DNA from: Kofleriaceae bacterium
GTDB taxonomy: Bacteria; Myxococcota_A; Polyangia; Haliangiales; Haliangiaceae
Length of the DNA stretch: 64,000 bases
Assembly (NCBI GenBank): GCA_020633495.1
Contig: JACKDR010000008.1
Location: forward strand, 124,001 to 188,000
Reading direction: 5' to 3'
Of this stretch, positions 1-10,482 are shown in pieces. Every line of letters starts with the position of its first letter. The stretch's first letter is position 1. Both the position numbers and the translations under genes were made by a program. Below the pieces are notes generated by a model. It did no database searches. It worked only from the letters and a program-made list of their open reading frames with translations, and had not been told where the DNA came from.

Positions 1-47
1 GTCGCGGCCTCGCGCGCACCTCCCCCGCGCCGGGTGAGGTTCGTGGG

Positions 48-53
48 TAGACT
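48..53 (+). promoter_or_regulatory. -10 box TAGACT, predicted leaderless start
   Basis: TAGACT ends 6 nt before the ATG at 60, so transcription should begin at or next to the start codon. No convincing -35 is visible. Confidence 0.4.
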
Positions 54-59
54 GGTCGC

Positions 60-977
60 ATGACGTCCCGAGCCCTCGCCGTGTCGGCCGCGCTGGCCGC
101 GGCGATCGCCCTGACCCAGCTCGCCGCGCCCGCGCCCGTCCACGCCGACGACGCCGCCACCACGACGACCACGACCGCCGACGCGGCGGTGCCGCGGGTC
201 GGCGTCATCGTCGAGCTCACGGTCAACCTGCCGCCCGGCCGCGCCGACGCCATCGCGGGCGCCCTCGCCGACGCGCTCAACCGCGAGCTCGAGGTCGACG
301 CGCTCGGCGGTGACGACGTCACCCGCCTGCTGCCGCCCGACGGCCTGCCCGACGAGTGCGTCGGCACGCCGGCGTGCATCGCCGACGTCGCGGCCCGCCT
401 CAACGCCACCCAGCTGCTGTTCCTCGCGATCGTCCAGGTCGGCGACGACACCCAGGTCGACGCGTCGTGGGTCGACGTCGCCACCGGCGCCGGCGCGACC
501 CGGCCGCGGGTCACGCTCCACGCCGACGCCCGCGCCGGCGCGGTGTTCGCGACCCAGGCCCAGCGCTACCTGCCCGACGCCCGCCGCCGCGAGGCCGGCG
601 GCAAGACGATCATCATCGAGGGCGGCGACGGCCGCCGCGCCCCCGGCCGCGATCGCCACCTCACCAGGACGACGTGGATCACCGGCGGCGTCGCGGTCGC
701 GGCCGGCGCCGCGACGACGCTGCTCGGCCTGTCGGCGCGCTCGCTCTACCACCGCTGCGAGCGCGAGATCTGCCCGCAGCGCGACCTCGACACCCTGCAC
801 GGCCGCGACGTCCTCGCCGACGTCGGCCTCGGCGTCACCGTCGCGGCGGCGGTCACGACCGTCGTGCTGTACCTGCGCTCCGGCGCCGCCGCCGAGGCCG
901 CGCCCGCCGCGGGCCCCGCGGTCGGCGTCGTCCCGGTCGCCGGCGGGGCGGTCATGTCCCTCGGTGGTACGTTCTAG
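60..977 (+). CDS. secreted/membrane protein of unknown function
   Basis: I do not recognise a family. The 305-residue product begins with a hydrophobic Ala-rich signal-like segment (about residues 5-29), then a Thr-rich linker and a globular region to about residue 180. A Cys pair spaced C-x4-C (CVGTPAC, near residue 100) is followed by a hydrophobic strand, a pattern often seen in secreted proteins of this lineage. Two further hydrophobic stretches lie near residues 205-225 and 255-275 and look like membrane helices. The start is supported by the TAGACT box just upstream. The stop is 3 nt before the kinase start, so the two genes probably work together, perhaps with this protein as an envelope partner of the kinase; that is inference. 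Confidence 0.7.
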   Translation: MTSRALAVSAALAAAIALTQLAAPAPVHADDAATTTTTTADAAVPRVGVIVELTVNLPPGRADAIAGALADALNRELEVDALGGDDVTRLLPPDGLPDECVGTPACIADVAARLNATQLLFLAIVQVGDDTQVDASWVDVATGAGATRPRVTLHADARAGAVFATQAQRYLPDARRREAGGKTIIIEGGDGRRAPGRDRHLTRTTWITGGVAVAAGAATTLLGLSARSLYHRCEREICPQRDLDTLHGRDVLADVGLGVTVAAAVTTVVLYLRSGAAAEAAPAAGPAVGVVPVAGGAVMSLGGTF

Positions 978-980
978 GGC

Positions 981-2744
981 ATGACGGCGGAGGCTCCGCA
1001 CGACGCGCGCTCGTGGTGCCCGACCTGTCACGCGGTGTTCCGCGGCAGCTTCGCGCGCTGCCCGCGCGACGGCGCGGTGCTCGACACCGGCGACGACGAT
1101 CCGCTGGTCGGCACGATCCTGGCCGAGCGCTACCAGATCGAGTCGCTGATCGGCGAGGGCGGCGTCGGCCGGGTCTACAAGGCGCGCCACCTGCGGATGT
1201 CGCGGCAGTACGCGATCAAGGTGCCGTTCGGCGAGCTCGGCTACGACGCCAAGGTGCGGGCCCGGTTCGCCAACGAGGCCGAGGCGACCAGCCGGCTGCG
1301 CCACCCCAACGTCGTCGGCGTGGTCGACGTCGGCGAGACCCCGCAGGGCCTGCTGTACATGGCCATGGACCTCGCCGAGGGCGCGTCGCTCGCCGATCTG
1401 ATCGAACGCGACGGCCCGATGGACGCGGCGCGGGTGCTGCACCTCATCCGCCAGGTCGCGCGCGGCCTCGAGCACGCCCACGAGCGCGGCCTGGTCCACC
1501 GCGACCTCAAGCCCGAGAACGTGATCGTCGAGCCCGACGCCGACGGCACCGAGCTGGCGCGCATCGTCGACTTCGGGATCGCGCTGTTCCGCGAGGAGCA
1601 CGGCACGTCGCGCGGCAAGCTCACCACCGAGGGCATCGTGCTGGGCACGCCGTACTACATGGCGCCCGAGCAGGCCGTCGACGGCGAGATCGATCACCGG
1701 GTCGACATCTTCGCGCTCGGCCTGATGACCTACGAGCTGCTCGCCGGGACGCTGCCGTTCACCGGCTCGCCGATCGACGTCGCGCGCCAGAACCTGGGCG
1801 CGCAGCCGCCGCGCATCGCCGAGCGCGTACCCGGGCTCGCGGTCGATCCGCTGCTCGAGGCGCTGGCGTTCCGCATGCTCGAGAAGCGGCCGGCCGACCG
1901 GCCGCAGCACCTGCGCGAGGTCATCGGCCTGCTCGACGCCATCGAGCGCGACCCGACGCGGGCGCGCGCGTTCCTGGTCGCCGCCGGGAGCCCGATCGCC
2001 GCCGAGGCGGCCAGCCCCGACGGCGACGGCGACGCCACCGACGACGCCGTCGGCGGCGCCGAGCGCCGGCTCGACGCCGACGCCGCCACCGCCCCGCCGC
2101 CGACGCGGCCCGACGCGGACGCGCGCGACGTCACGCGGACGTCCTCGACCGGCGAGGGCGACGCGCTGGAGCCGGCGCTCGGCGCCGGCCGGCGACGCCG
2201 GCGCGTCATCGCGATCGCGATCGCGCTGCTCGTGCTGCTGCTGCTGGGCGCGCTGGTGCTGAACGACCACGACGACCGCGACGCCACCGCGGCGACCCGC
2301 GCCGACGCGCGGCCCGCCGCCGACGCCACCGCCGTGCTACCGGAGGCCGACGCCGCGGTCCCCGACGCCGGCGTGGTCGACGTCGTCGACGCCGCGGTCC
2401 CGATCGACGCGCCGAGGCGACCGACGCTGGACGCCCGGGGCCCGCGCCGCCCCGACGCCGGGGTGCGGCGACCGGTCGACGCCGGGCTGCCCCGCCAGCC
2501 GCGGCAAACCGTCGACGCCGCGCCGGCGGCGCCGCCGTCGAAGGCATCGCTGACCGCGCTGTACGAGCGAGTCGGAACCGCGCTCGAGGCGCTGCGCCAG
2601 GCCAAGGGCGCCGAGGTCGCCAAGCCGCTCGAGAAGCGCTACCTCGCGGTGCCGTACCTCGACGCGGTCCGGCACCCGGAGATCCGGGACGAGGTCATGG
2701 GCCAGCTGCGGGCCATCGAGGGCGCGATCGCCCGGGCGCGGTAG
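981..2744 (+). CDS. membrane Ser/Thr protein kinase with zinc-ribbon-like N-terminus
   Basis: This is a 587-residue eukaryote-like kinase. A short Cys motif (C13, C16, C27) precedes the kinase domain at about residues 50-315. Visible motifs are the glycine loop GEGGVGRVYKARH (58-70), the ATP-binding AIK with K80, the catalytic loop HRDLKPEN with D175, DFG at 197-199 and APEQ in the activation segment, so it should be active. A single transmembrane helix lies near residues 408-428. The Asp/Ala/Pro-rich tail beyond it would be outside the membrane. A TACGTT box (968-973, preceded by TGG) sits 7 nt before the ATG inside the end of the upstream gene. It could therefore be transcribed from its own leaderless promoter as well as with that gene. 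Confidence 0.95.
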   Translation: MTAEAPHDARSWCPTCHAVFRGSFARCPRDGAVLDTGDDDPLVGTILAERYQIESLIGEGGVGRVYKARHLRMSRQYAIKVPFGELGYDAKVRARFANEAEATSRLRHPNVVGVVDVGETPQGLLYMAMDLAEGASLADLIERDGPMDAARVLHLIRQVARGLEHAHERGLVHRDLKPENVIVEPDADGTELARIVDFGIALFREEHGTSRGKLTTEGIVLGTPYYMAPEQAVDGEIDHRVDIFALGLMTYELLAGTLPFTGSPIDVARQNLGAQPPRIAERVPGLAVDPLLEALAFRMLEKRPADRPQHLREVIGLLDAIERDPTRARAFLVAAGSPIAAEAASPDGDGDATDDAVGGAERRLDADAATAPPPTRPDADARDVTRTSSTGEGDALEPALGAGRRRRRVIAIAIALLVLLLLGALVLNDHDDRDATAATRADARPAADATAVLPEADAAVPDAGVVDVVDAAVPIDAPRRPTLDARGPRRPDAGVRRPVDAGLPRQPRQTVDAAPAAPPSKASLTALYERVGTALEALRQAKGAEVAKPLEKRYLAVPYLDAVRHPEIRDEVMGQLRAIEGAIARAR

Positions 2745-2833
2745 GCCCGCGGCCCGGGAACGGGCACCGCGATCAGTGCCGGTCGTTCACAGGCGCCGTG
2801 AATTCTCGATGGCCGATCCGCCCGCCCACCACG

Positions 2834-2839
2834 TACCAT
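2834..2839 (+). promoter_or_regulatory. -10 box TACCAT for the GspC-like gene
   Basis: TACCAT lies about 58 nt before the preferred ATG at 2898, predicting a leader of roughly 50 nt. It also immediately precedes an in-frame ATG at 2841. Confidence 0.3.
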
Positions 2840-2897
2840 CATGGTGTTGGGCACCTCGCGGACCATGGATCGCCTCTTGCTTGAGCAGGGACCTGTC

Positions 2898-3917
2898 ATG
2901 CGTTCCCTCCGCGCGCTCTGGGTTGCCCTGGTCCTGTCGGGACCGGCCCTGGCCGCCCTCGCCACCCCCGCCGTCGCCGAGACCAAGCCCGCCAGGCCCA
3001 CCCGGGCCAAGGTCTCCACCCCGCCGTACCGGGTCGTCCGCGTCATGCCGGAGACCCAGCAGGCCCTGCTGTACGACCGGACCCGCGGCACCCATGTCCT
3101 GGTCGACGTCGGCCAGGCGCTCCCGGGCTACGCGGTGGTCGAGGTCGAGGACGACCACGTCGTCCTGACCCGGGTCGCAGACGGCAAGGATTTCGTGCTC
3201 GTCGGCCCGGTCTCGGCCGACCTCGGCGCGGCGCCGGCCGGCAGCGGCGACGCCCCCGGCCCGGTGGATCCCTACGCCGACCCGGCCCCGGCCCGGGGCG
3301 CCGGTGGCTCGCTCCTCGACCCGTACCCCGCCGGCGTCCTGGATCCCTACGGCTCCGAGGGCGTGCGCGAGGTCCAGGCGCCCCCGGACCAGCGCGCCGA
3401 GCCCGGCGCGGACCCCGTCCCCGCCAAGGTCGACCCGCCCGCCGCCAAGGTCGACCCGCCCGCCGCCAAGGTCGACCCGCCCGCCGCCAAGGTCGACCCG
3501 CCCGCCGCCAAGGTCGACCCGCCCGCCGCCAAGGTCGACCCGCCCGCCGCCAAGGTCGACCCGCCCGCCGCCAAGGTCGACCCGCCCGCCGCCAAGGTCG
3601 ACCCGGCGCGCGTCGAGTTCACGCTGACCCGCTCCGAGCTCGACGCCGCGCTCAGCGACTTCGCGCGCATCGGTCGCGAGGTCGAGATGACGACGTCGAG
3701 CGCCGGCGTCAAGCTGGTCCGCGTCGCCAAGGACAGCTTCTTCTACCGGATGGGGCTGCGCGACGGCGATCTGGTCCGCAAGGTCGACGGCAAGCCGATC
3801 CGCGGCCTCGACGACGCCGCCGCGATCTACGCGCGGCTCGGCAAGGCCAAGAGCTTCGCGGTCGAGCTCGACCGTGGCTCGGCGCACCTCGCGCTGCGCT
3901 ACCAGATCACCCGCTGA
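2898..3917 (+). CDS. GspC-like PDZ protein with a heptapeptide repeat linker
   Basis: The product has a signal peptide (about residues 1-27), a small beta domain resembling the HR domain of type II secretion GspC (VRVMPETQQ to about residue 100), a long linker, and a C-terminal PDZ domain with the GspC-like signature SFFYRMGLRDGDLVRKVDG. The linker is eight exact copies of AKVDPPA plus a partial ninth. I chose the ATG at 2898 over the in-frame ATG at 2841 because it places the hydrophobic signal at the N-terminus. Unlike true GspC it has a signal sequence rather than a membrane anchor, and no other gsp gene is nearby. It may be a periplasmic scaffold derived from GspC; the partner is unknown. 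Confidence 0.75.
   Translation: MRSLRALWVALVLSGPALAALATPAVAETKPARPTRAKVSTPPYRVVRVMPETQQALLYDRTRGTHVLVDVGQALPGYAVVEVEDDHVVLTRVADGKDFVLVGPVSADLGAAPAGSGDAPGPVDPYADPAPARGAGGSLLDPYPAGVLDPYGSEGVREVQAPPDQRAEPGADPVPAKVDPPAAKVDPPAAKVDPPAAKVDPPAAKVDPPAAKVDPPAAKVDPPAAKVDPPAAKVDPARVEFTLTRSELDAALSDFARIGREVEMTTSSAGVKLVRVAKDSFFYRMGLRDGDLVRKVDGKPIRGLDDAAAIYARLGKAKSFAVELDRGSAHLALRYQITR
3423..3605 (+). repeat. 21-bp tandem repeat encoding AKVDPPA
   Basis: Eight perfect in-frame 21-bp units (positions 3423-3590) are followed by a partial ninth. The period is a multiple of three, so copy-number change would lengthen or shorten the linker without a frameshift. Confidence 0.95.
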
Positions 3918-3922
3918 TCACC

Positions 3923-3945
3923 CCCGCGGCGCGTCACGCCGCGGG
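3923..3945 (+). terminator. stem-loop after the GspC-like gene
   Basis: Nine-base perfect arms CCCGCGGCG and CGCCGCGGG flank a 5-nt loop, 5 nt after the stop codon. There is no T-tract, so intrinsic termination is uncertain. Confidence 0.4.
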
Positions 3946-4013
3946 CCCCGCCGCCGCCGCGGCCCGGCGGCCAGGAACGGCCCCGGCTCGCGCGCCGCGG
4001 GATCACAACCTGA

Positions 4014-4019
4014 TATGCT
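4014..4019 (+). promoter_or_regulatory. extended -10 box TGA-TATGCT, predicted leaderless start
   Basis: TATGCT preceded by TGA ends 8 nt before the GTG at 4028. This supports that GTG as the true start. Confidence 0.45.
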
Positions 4020-4027
4020 CCGGCCCG

Positions 4028-4663
4028 GTGCTGCGCATCGATCTCCGGCTGCTGGCCACGTCGGACTGGCTCCGCGTGTTCGACGCACGCGACGGGACGC
4101 TGTTCGTCGCCCGTCCGTCGTCGCCCGCGGTCGGCACCGCGGTCCGCGTCGACCTCGTCGTCGGCACCGACGGCCCGCGCGTCATCCTGCGCGGCCACGT
4201 CATCGCGACCCGCGACGGCGACGGCGCCGGCTGCGTCGTCGCGTTCGGCCCCACCGAGCGGGTCAAGATCAACTACCTCAACGGCTACGTCCGCGGCGGC
4301 TTCCTCGACCTGCGCGAGCGGCGGCGCCTGCCGGTGCGCCTCGCCGTCACCTACGGCGCGGTCGACGGCGCCCGCCAGACCTACACCCGCGACATCAACG
4401 ACGAGGGCGTCTTCGTCGTCACCGACGATCCGCTGCCCGAGGACTCCGAGGTCCACCTGCTCCTGACCCTGCCGGGACGGCCGCAGCCGCTGTCGCTGGC
4501 CGGCGTCGTGACCCACACGGTGGTGCCGGAGGACGAGGACGTCCCGGGCATGGGCATCGTGTTCGCCGAGGCCGACGCCGCAGCCGCGGACCTGGAGACC
4601 CTGATCGACGAGCTCGAGCGCGGCTTCCTCAGCGGCGAGCTGCCGGACGAGCTGCTGGAGTAG
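4028..4663 (+). CDS. PilZ domain protein, putative c-di-GMP effector
   Basis: The 211-residue product begins at GTG 4028, supported by the -10 box 8 nt upstream. The N-terminal ~95 residues form a PilZ-like beta domain without the ligand motif. The second half carries a typical PilZ domain with the Arg-rich signature RERRRLPVRL followed by DINDEGVFV, matching the RxxxR and D/N-x-S/x-x-G elements that bind cyclic di-GMP in this family. One position differs: the usual Ser of DxSxxG is Asn (DIND), so binding should be tested rather than assumed. The C-terminus is acidic and Leu-rich. It is a single gene between the GspC-like gene and the PBP unit. Confidence 0.85.
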   Translation: MLRIDLRLLATSDWLRVFDARDGTLFVARPSSPAVGTAVRVDLVVGTDGPRVILRGHVIATRDGDGAGCVVAFGPTERVKINYLNGYVRGGFLDLRERRRLPVRLAVTYGAVDGARQTYTRDINDEGVFVVTDDPLPEDSEVHLLLTLPGRPQPLSLAGVVTHTVVPEDEDVPGMGIVFAEADAAAADLETLIDELERGFLSGELPDELLE

Positions 4664-4735
4664 CCGCCCCGGGATCGGCTCGCGCGAGGCGCGCCGGCCA
4701 ATTGCTGGCGGCCGGCCGCCGTGGCACCGTGCGGC

Positions 4736-5724
4736 ATGGCCCGACGTCGCGCGCCGTCCGCGCCGGCCGCCGAGCCGGTGTCGTGGCGAGATGGAGTCCA
4801 CGTCCGCGGGACCGCGATCTGGTGCGATGCCCGGCGCGCCCGCGACGTGTGCTTCGTCTCCGCCCCGGACCGGGTCGGCCGCGCCGGTCACGGCCAGCTG
4901 ATCGCCACCGCCCAGACCCTGGCGCAGCTGGGCGCCAGCACCGGCGCGCACCTGGCGGCGCCGTACCGGCGGCCGTTCACGCTCGGCACGCTGCGGCTCG
5001 AGCTGATGCCGTCGGGCCACGCCCTCGGCGGCGCCGCGCTGCTGGTCGACTCCGGCGAGCAGCGCGTGCTGGTCGCCGGCGTCATGGCCACGGAGCACCC
5101 CGGGCTGGGCGAGCGCGGCGAGGTCCGCCGCTGCGACGTCCTGGTGGTCGCGGCGCCGTACGGCCGCGAGGCCCACCGCTGGCCGCCCGGCGACGCCGCC
5201 GCGGTCGCCGCGGTCGACGACTGCACCCACGCGGTGCGGGCCGGGCGCACCGGCGTGATCCTGGTGACCTCGCCGCACAAGGGCCTGGACGTCGCGGCCC
5301 GGCTGATCGCCGCCGGCCTCGAGGTCAGCGCGCACCGCTCGATCCACCACGCGGCGCGCCGGCTGATCGCCGCCGGCTTCCCGGCGCCGGCGCTGCGCCG
5401 CGCCCGCCCCGGCGGCGCGCTGGTGTGGCTGGCGCGCGAGCGGCCGCGCCTGGCCGCCGCGCTCGGCGACACCCCGCACCGCACGATCCTGGCGTCGGGC
5501 CTGGCGGTCGAGCCCGACGCCGTCACCGCGCTCGGCGTCGACGCCGCGTACCCGTGGAGCAACGCCGCCGATCGCGAGCAGCTCGCGGCGCTGATCGCGT
5601 CGACCGGCGCGTCTCGCGTCTACCTCACCGGCCGCTGCGGCGACGACGTCGCGGCCTGGCTCGGCGATCGCGCCCGCGCCCTGGCGCCGCCCCGCCAGAT
5701 GGACCTGTTCGGGGAGGTCCTCGG

Positions 5725-5728
<4 letters not shown>
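4736..5728 (+). CDS. degenerate metallo-beta-lactamase/beta-CASP-like protein
   Basis: The 330-residue product follows the layout of ligase-associated or beta-CASP exonuclease-like MBL proteins. An HGQLIATAQTLAQL segment and PSGHALGGA (92-100) match the helix and the GHxLGSA motif of that family. The metal-binding HxHxDH motif should lie just before the first of these. At that place the sequence reads VSAPDRVGRAGHG (41-53), so the catalytic histidines are lost. I infer a non-catalytic fold, perhaps nucleic-acid binding or structural. The ATG at 4736 is preferred over a GTG 15 nt upstream. The stop overlaps the GTG of the penicillin-binding protein by 3 nt, so the two are translationally coupled. 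Confidence 0.65.
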
Positions 5729-7896
<2,168 letters not shown>

Positions 7897-8009
7897 CGCG
7901 GCGACCGAGGCGCGCGGCGCGCCGGGCGGCGTAGCCCGCGGGAACCCTTGCGCGAACCTGCGCCGGTCGGACCGACGGGGCGTCACGAGCCGTGCTCGCG
8001 GCCCGGTGG

Positions 8010-8015
8010 TATGCT
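8010..8015 (+). promoter_or_regulatory. extended -10 box TGG-TATGCT of the tat locus
   Basis: TATGCT preceded by TGG ends 7 nt before ATG 8023. The same arrangement recurs before the relic ORF at 9581, upstream of the second tatC. Confidence 0.5.
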
Positions 8016-8022
8016 GCCGCCG

Positions 8023-8670
8023 ATGTTCGGCATGGGCGGAAGCGAGATCCTCGTGATCCTCGTCGTCGCGTTGCTCTTCCTCGGCCCTGACAAGCTGCCG
8101 GAGGCCGCGAAGTCCATCTCCAAGGGCATCCGCGACCTCAAGAAGCAGACCCGCGAGCTGCAGTCCACGATCGAGAACGACACCGAGATCGGCGGCGCGA
8201 TCCGCGACATCAAGAGCGCGCTGCGCGGCGACGATCCCAAGCGGCCGCCGGTGCGCAAGCCGCCGCCCAAGCCCGGCGACGCGGCCGCCGACGCCACCGC
8301 GGGCGCGGTCGCGGCCGGGGCCGCCGGCGAGATCGCCGCGGGGACGCCCGGGCCCACCCTGGCGCCGCCGTCGAGCGGCAGCCTGGCCGACGCGGTCGCC
8401 GCCGCCGCCGCCCGGGTCCAGAGCGCCGAGCCGGCGGTCGCCGCCGAGGCCAGCCCGGACGCCGAGCCCACCGCCACTGCGACCGCGACCGCCCCGGTGG
8501 TGACCCGGACCGTGCCCCCGACCGCGGGCGAGCCCGATCCGGTCGACGACGACGTCGTCGACGACGATGACGACGTCGCCGCCATGATCCGTCCGTCGCG
8601 CGGCACCGTCGCCCAGGGCGAGGCCGCTGACAGCGACGACGCCGGCACCCCCGACCACGCCCCCAGCTGA
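8023..8670 (+). CDS. tatB: Tat translocase TatA/TatB-type subunit (TatB-like)
   Basis: The product carries the Tat small-subunit signature: a short N-terminal membrane helix with Glu at position 8 (FGMGGSEILVIL), the LGPDKLPEAA hinge, and an amphipathic helix to about residue 60. The Glu and the LGP hinge resemble TatB more than TatA. The 215-residue length, with a long Ala/Pro/Asp tail, also suits TatB. Many pipelines would simply label it TatA/TatE family. I chose ATG 8023 over ATG 8011 because it gives a canonical N-terminus and lies 7 nt from the -10 box. It is followed after 2 nt by tatC. Confidence 0.85.
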   Translation: MFGMGGSEILVILVVALLFLGPDKLPEAAKSISKGIRDLKKQTRELQSTIENDTEIGGAIRDIKSALRGDDPKRPPVRKPPPKPGDAAADATAGAVAAGAAGEIAAGTPGPTLAPPSSGSLADAVAAAAARVQSAEPAVAAEASPDAEPTATATATAPVVTRTVPPTAGEPDPVDDDVVDDDDDVAAMIRPSRGTVAQGEAADSDDAGTPDHAPS

Positions 8671-8672
8671 CC

Positions 8673-9527
8673 ATGGCCACGAGCCGTGATCCCGCCGCGG
8701 TCGGCCCCGACCGCGAGGCCGAGCTCGATGACGGCACGATGCCGTTCTTCGAGCACCTGCGCGAGCTGCGCGATCGCCTGCGCAACGCCGCCATCTTCTT
8801 CGTCGTCGGCGTCATCGGCTGCTGGTTCGTGTCCGAGGACATCTACGTGTGGCTGCGGGCGCCGATCGACGCCGCGTGGCTGAGCCACCAGGACGTCCTC
8901 GGGGCGGTGCCGACGATGCACTTCAAGTCGGCGGTCGAGCCGTTCTGGGTCTACATGTCGGTCGCGCTGTGGGCCGGCATCTTCGTGTCGTCGCCGTTCA
9001 TCTTCTACCAGCTGTGGCAGTTCATCGCGCCCGGCCTGTACAAGCGCGAGCGCCGGGTCGGCATCCTGTTCGCGATCTTCTCGGCGGCGTTCTTCATCGC
9101 CGGCGCGCTGTTCTGCTACTACCTCGTCCTCGAACAGCTCTACCGGTTCCTGCTCGGCTACGCCGACCGGGAGCTGCAGCCGACGCTGTTCATGAGCGAG
9201 TACCTCGACTTCACGCGCAACATGATGCTGGCGTTCGGCGCGGTCTTCGAGCTGCCGATGCTGATCTTCTTCCTGGCCTCGGTCGGCCTGGTCACCCACC
9301 GCAGCCTGTGGCGCTTCAACCGCTGGTTCATCGTCGTCGCGTTCGTCGTCGGCGCGATCCTGACGCCGTCCCCCGACGTCGTGTCGCAGATCCTGATGGC
9401 GACCCCGATGATCGCGCTCTACAACGCCTCGATCCTGATCGCGTTCGTGGTGTCGCGACGACGCGAGCGCCAGGCCGCGGCCGAGCGCGCCCGCGACGGC
9501 GCGCCGCCCCTGGACGACGACGCCTGA
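8673..9527 (+). CDS. tatC: Sec-independent translocase TatC, copy 1
   Basis: TatC is the multispanning receptor for twin-arginine signal peptides. The 284-residue product has the conserved cytoplasmic start HLRELRDRLRNA, the FKSAVEPFWVYM loop, six predicted helices and the FNRWFIVVAFVVGA region. Near the C-terminus it reads LTPSPDVVSQ, one residue longer than the LTPPDVxSQ of ordinary TatC and of the second copy. It follows tatB by 2 nt and is clearly co-transcribed. A second, closely similar tatC lies 107 nt downstream. Confidence 0.95.
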   Translation: MATSRDPAAVGPDREAELDDGTMPFFEHLRELRDRLRNAAIFFVVGVIGCWFVSEDIYVWLRAPIDAAWLSHQDVLGAVPTMHFKSAVEPFWVYMSVALWAGIFVSSPFIFYQLWQFIAPGLYKRERRVGILFAIFSAAFFIAGALFCYYLVLEQLYRFLLGYADRELQPTLFMSEYLDFTRNMMLAFGAVFELPMLIFFLASVGLVTHRSLWRFNRWFIVVAFVVGAILTPSPDVVSQILMATPMIALYNASILIAFVVSRRRERQAAAERARDGAPPLDDDA

Positions 9528-9567
9528 TCCGCGGCGGCGAGGGACGCCGGGGGCGCCGGGGCGGTGG

Positions 9568-9573
9568 TAGGCT
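9568..9573 (+). promoter_or_regulatory. duplicated extended -10 box TGG-TAGGCT
   Basis: TAGGCT preceded by TGG ends 7 nt before ATG 9581. The segment through ATGTTCG closely copies the tatB promoter and start at 8001-8029. Confidence 0.45.
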
Positions 9574-9580
9574 GGCGCCG

Positions 9581-9631
9581 ATGTTCGACCGGGCCGCCCC
9601 CACCCGCCGACGGAGCCGCCGGCAGGCGTAG
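9581..9631 (+). CDS. 16-residue upstream ORF, probable relic of a duplicated tatB start
   Basis: The short frame ATGTTCG... encodes a 16-residue Arg-rich peptide beginning MFDRAAP and stops 3 nt before the second tatC. Its first bases and the box upstream match the start of tatB (ATGTTCG after TGG-TAnGCT). I read it as what remains of a duplicated tatB whose body was lost. It may still matter for translation of the second tatC as a coupled leader peptide, because it would be the first frame on a leaderless transcript. Function is not claimed. Confidence 0.4.
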   Translation: MFDRAAPTRRRSRRQA

Positions 9632-9634
9632 CCG

Positions 9635-10477
9635 ATGGCCGCCCCCGACCGAGATCCACCGGCCGACGGCGCCGAGGACGGCGACGACGGCCGCATGCCG
9701 CTGCTGGCCCACCTGCGCGAGCTGCGCGACCGGCTGCGCAACGCCGCGATCGCGTTCGTGGTCGGCGTGATCGCGTGCTGGTTCTTCTCGGAGCGGATCT
9801 ACCTGTGGCTGCGCGCCCCGATCGACGCCGCCTGGCTGCGCCACGCCGACACCCTCGGCGCGGTCCCGACGATGCACTTCAAGTCGGCGGTCGAGCCGTT
9901 CTGGGTCTACATGTCGATCGCGCTGTGGGCCGGCATCTTCGTGTCGTCGCCGTTCGTCTTCTACCAGCTGTGGCGGTTCATCGCGCCCGGGCTGTACAAG
10001 CGCGAGCGCCGGGTCGGCATCCTGTTCGCGATCTTCTCGGCGCTGTGCTTCATCGCCGGCGCCGCGTTCTGCTACTACGTCGTCCTCGAGGAGCTCTACG
10101 CCTACCTGCTCGGCTACGCCGGCAAGGACCTGCAGCCGACGCTGTTCATGAGCGAGTACCTCGACTTCACGCGCAACATGATGCTGGCGTTCGGCGCGGT
10201 CTTCGAGATGCCGATGCTGATCTTCTTCCTGGCCTCGGTCGGCCTGGTCACGCACCGCAGCCTGTGGCGCTTCAACCGCTGGTTCGCGGTCGTCGCGTTC
10301 GTCGTCGGCGCCCTGCTGACCCCGCCCGACGTCCTGTCCCAGACGCTCATGGCCGGCCCGATGATCGCGCTCTACAACATCTCGATCCTGATCGCGTGGG
10401 TCGTGACCCGGCGCCGCGAGCGCCGCGCCGCCGCCGAGCGCGCCCGCGACGGCGCGCCGCCCCCCGACGACGCCTGA
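9635..10477 (+). CDS. tatC: Sec-independent translocase TatC, copy 2
   Basis: This 280-residue paralogue is near-identical to copy 1 over most of its length, including FKSAVEPFWVYMS, the YKRERRVGILFAIFSA region and the LFMSEYLDFTRNMML segment. Differences cluster in the N-terminal tail, the first two helices and the last loop. It keeps the ordinary LTPPDVLSQT motif that is altered in copy 1, so it may be the more conventional receptor. A 16-codon upstream frame ends 3 nt before the ATG. Two tatC genes in tandem with one small subunit suggest either gene dosage or specialised substrates. Confidence 0.95.
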   Translation: MAAPDRDPPADGAEDGDDGRMPLLAHLRELRDRLRNAAIAFVVGVIACWFFSERIYLWLRAPIDAAWLRHADTLGAVPTMHFKSAVEPFWVYMSIALWAGIFVSSPFVFYQLWRFIAPGLYKRERRVGILFAIFSALCFIAGAAFCYYVVLEELYAYLLGYAGKDLQPTLFMSEYLDFTRNMMLAFGAVFEMPMLIFFLASVGLVTHRSLWRFNRWFAVVAFVVGALLTPPDVLSQTLMAGPMIALYNISILIAWVVTRRRERRAAAERARDGAPPPDDA

Positions 10478-10482
10478 TCCGC

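Noticed and set aside
356..2884. 842-codon Arg-rich frame overlapping the first two genes
   Set aside because: It is the +1 shadow of the kinase and its neighbour. The composition is almost only Arg, Pro and Ala, and the real genes have clear domains.
3423..3605. CRISPR-like array
   Set aside because: The units are contiguous in-frame 21-mers without spacers and encode a peptide repeat.
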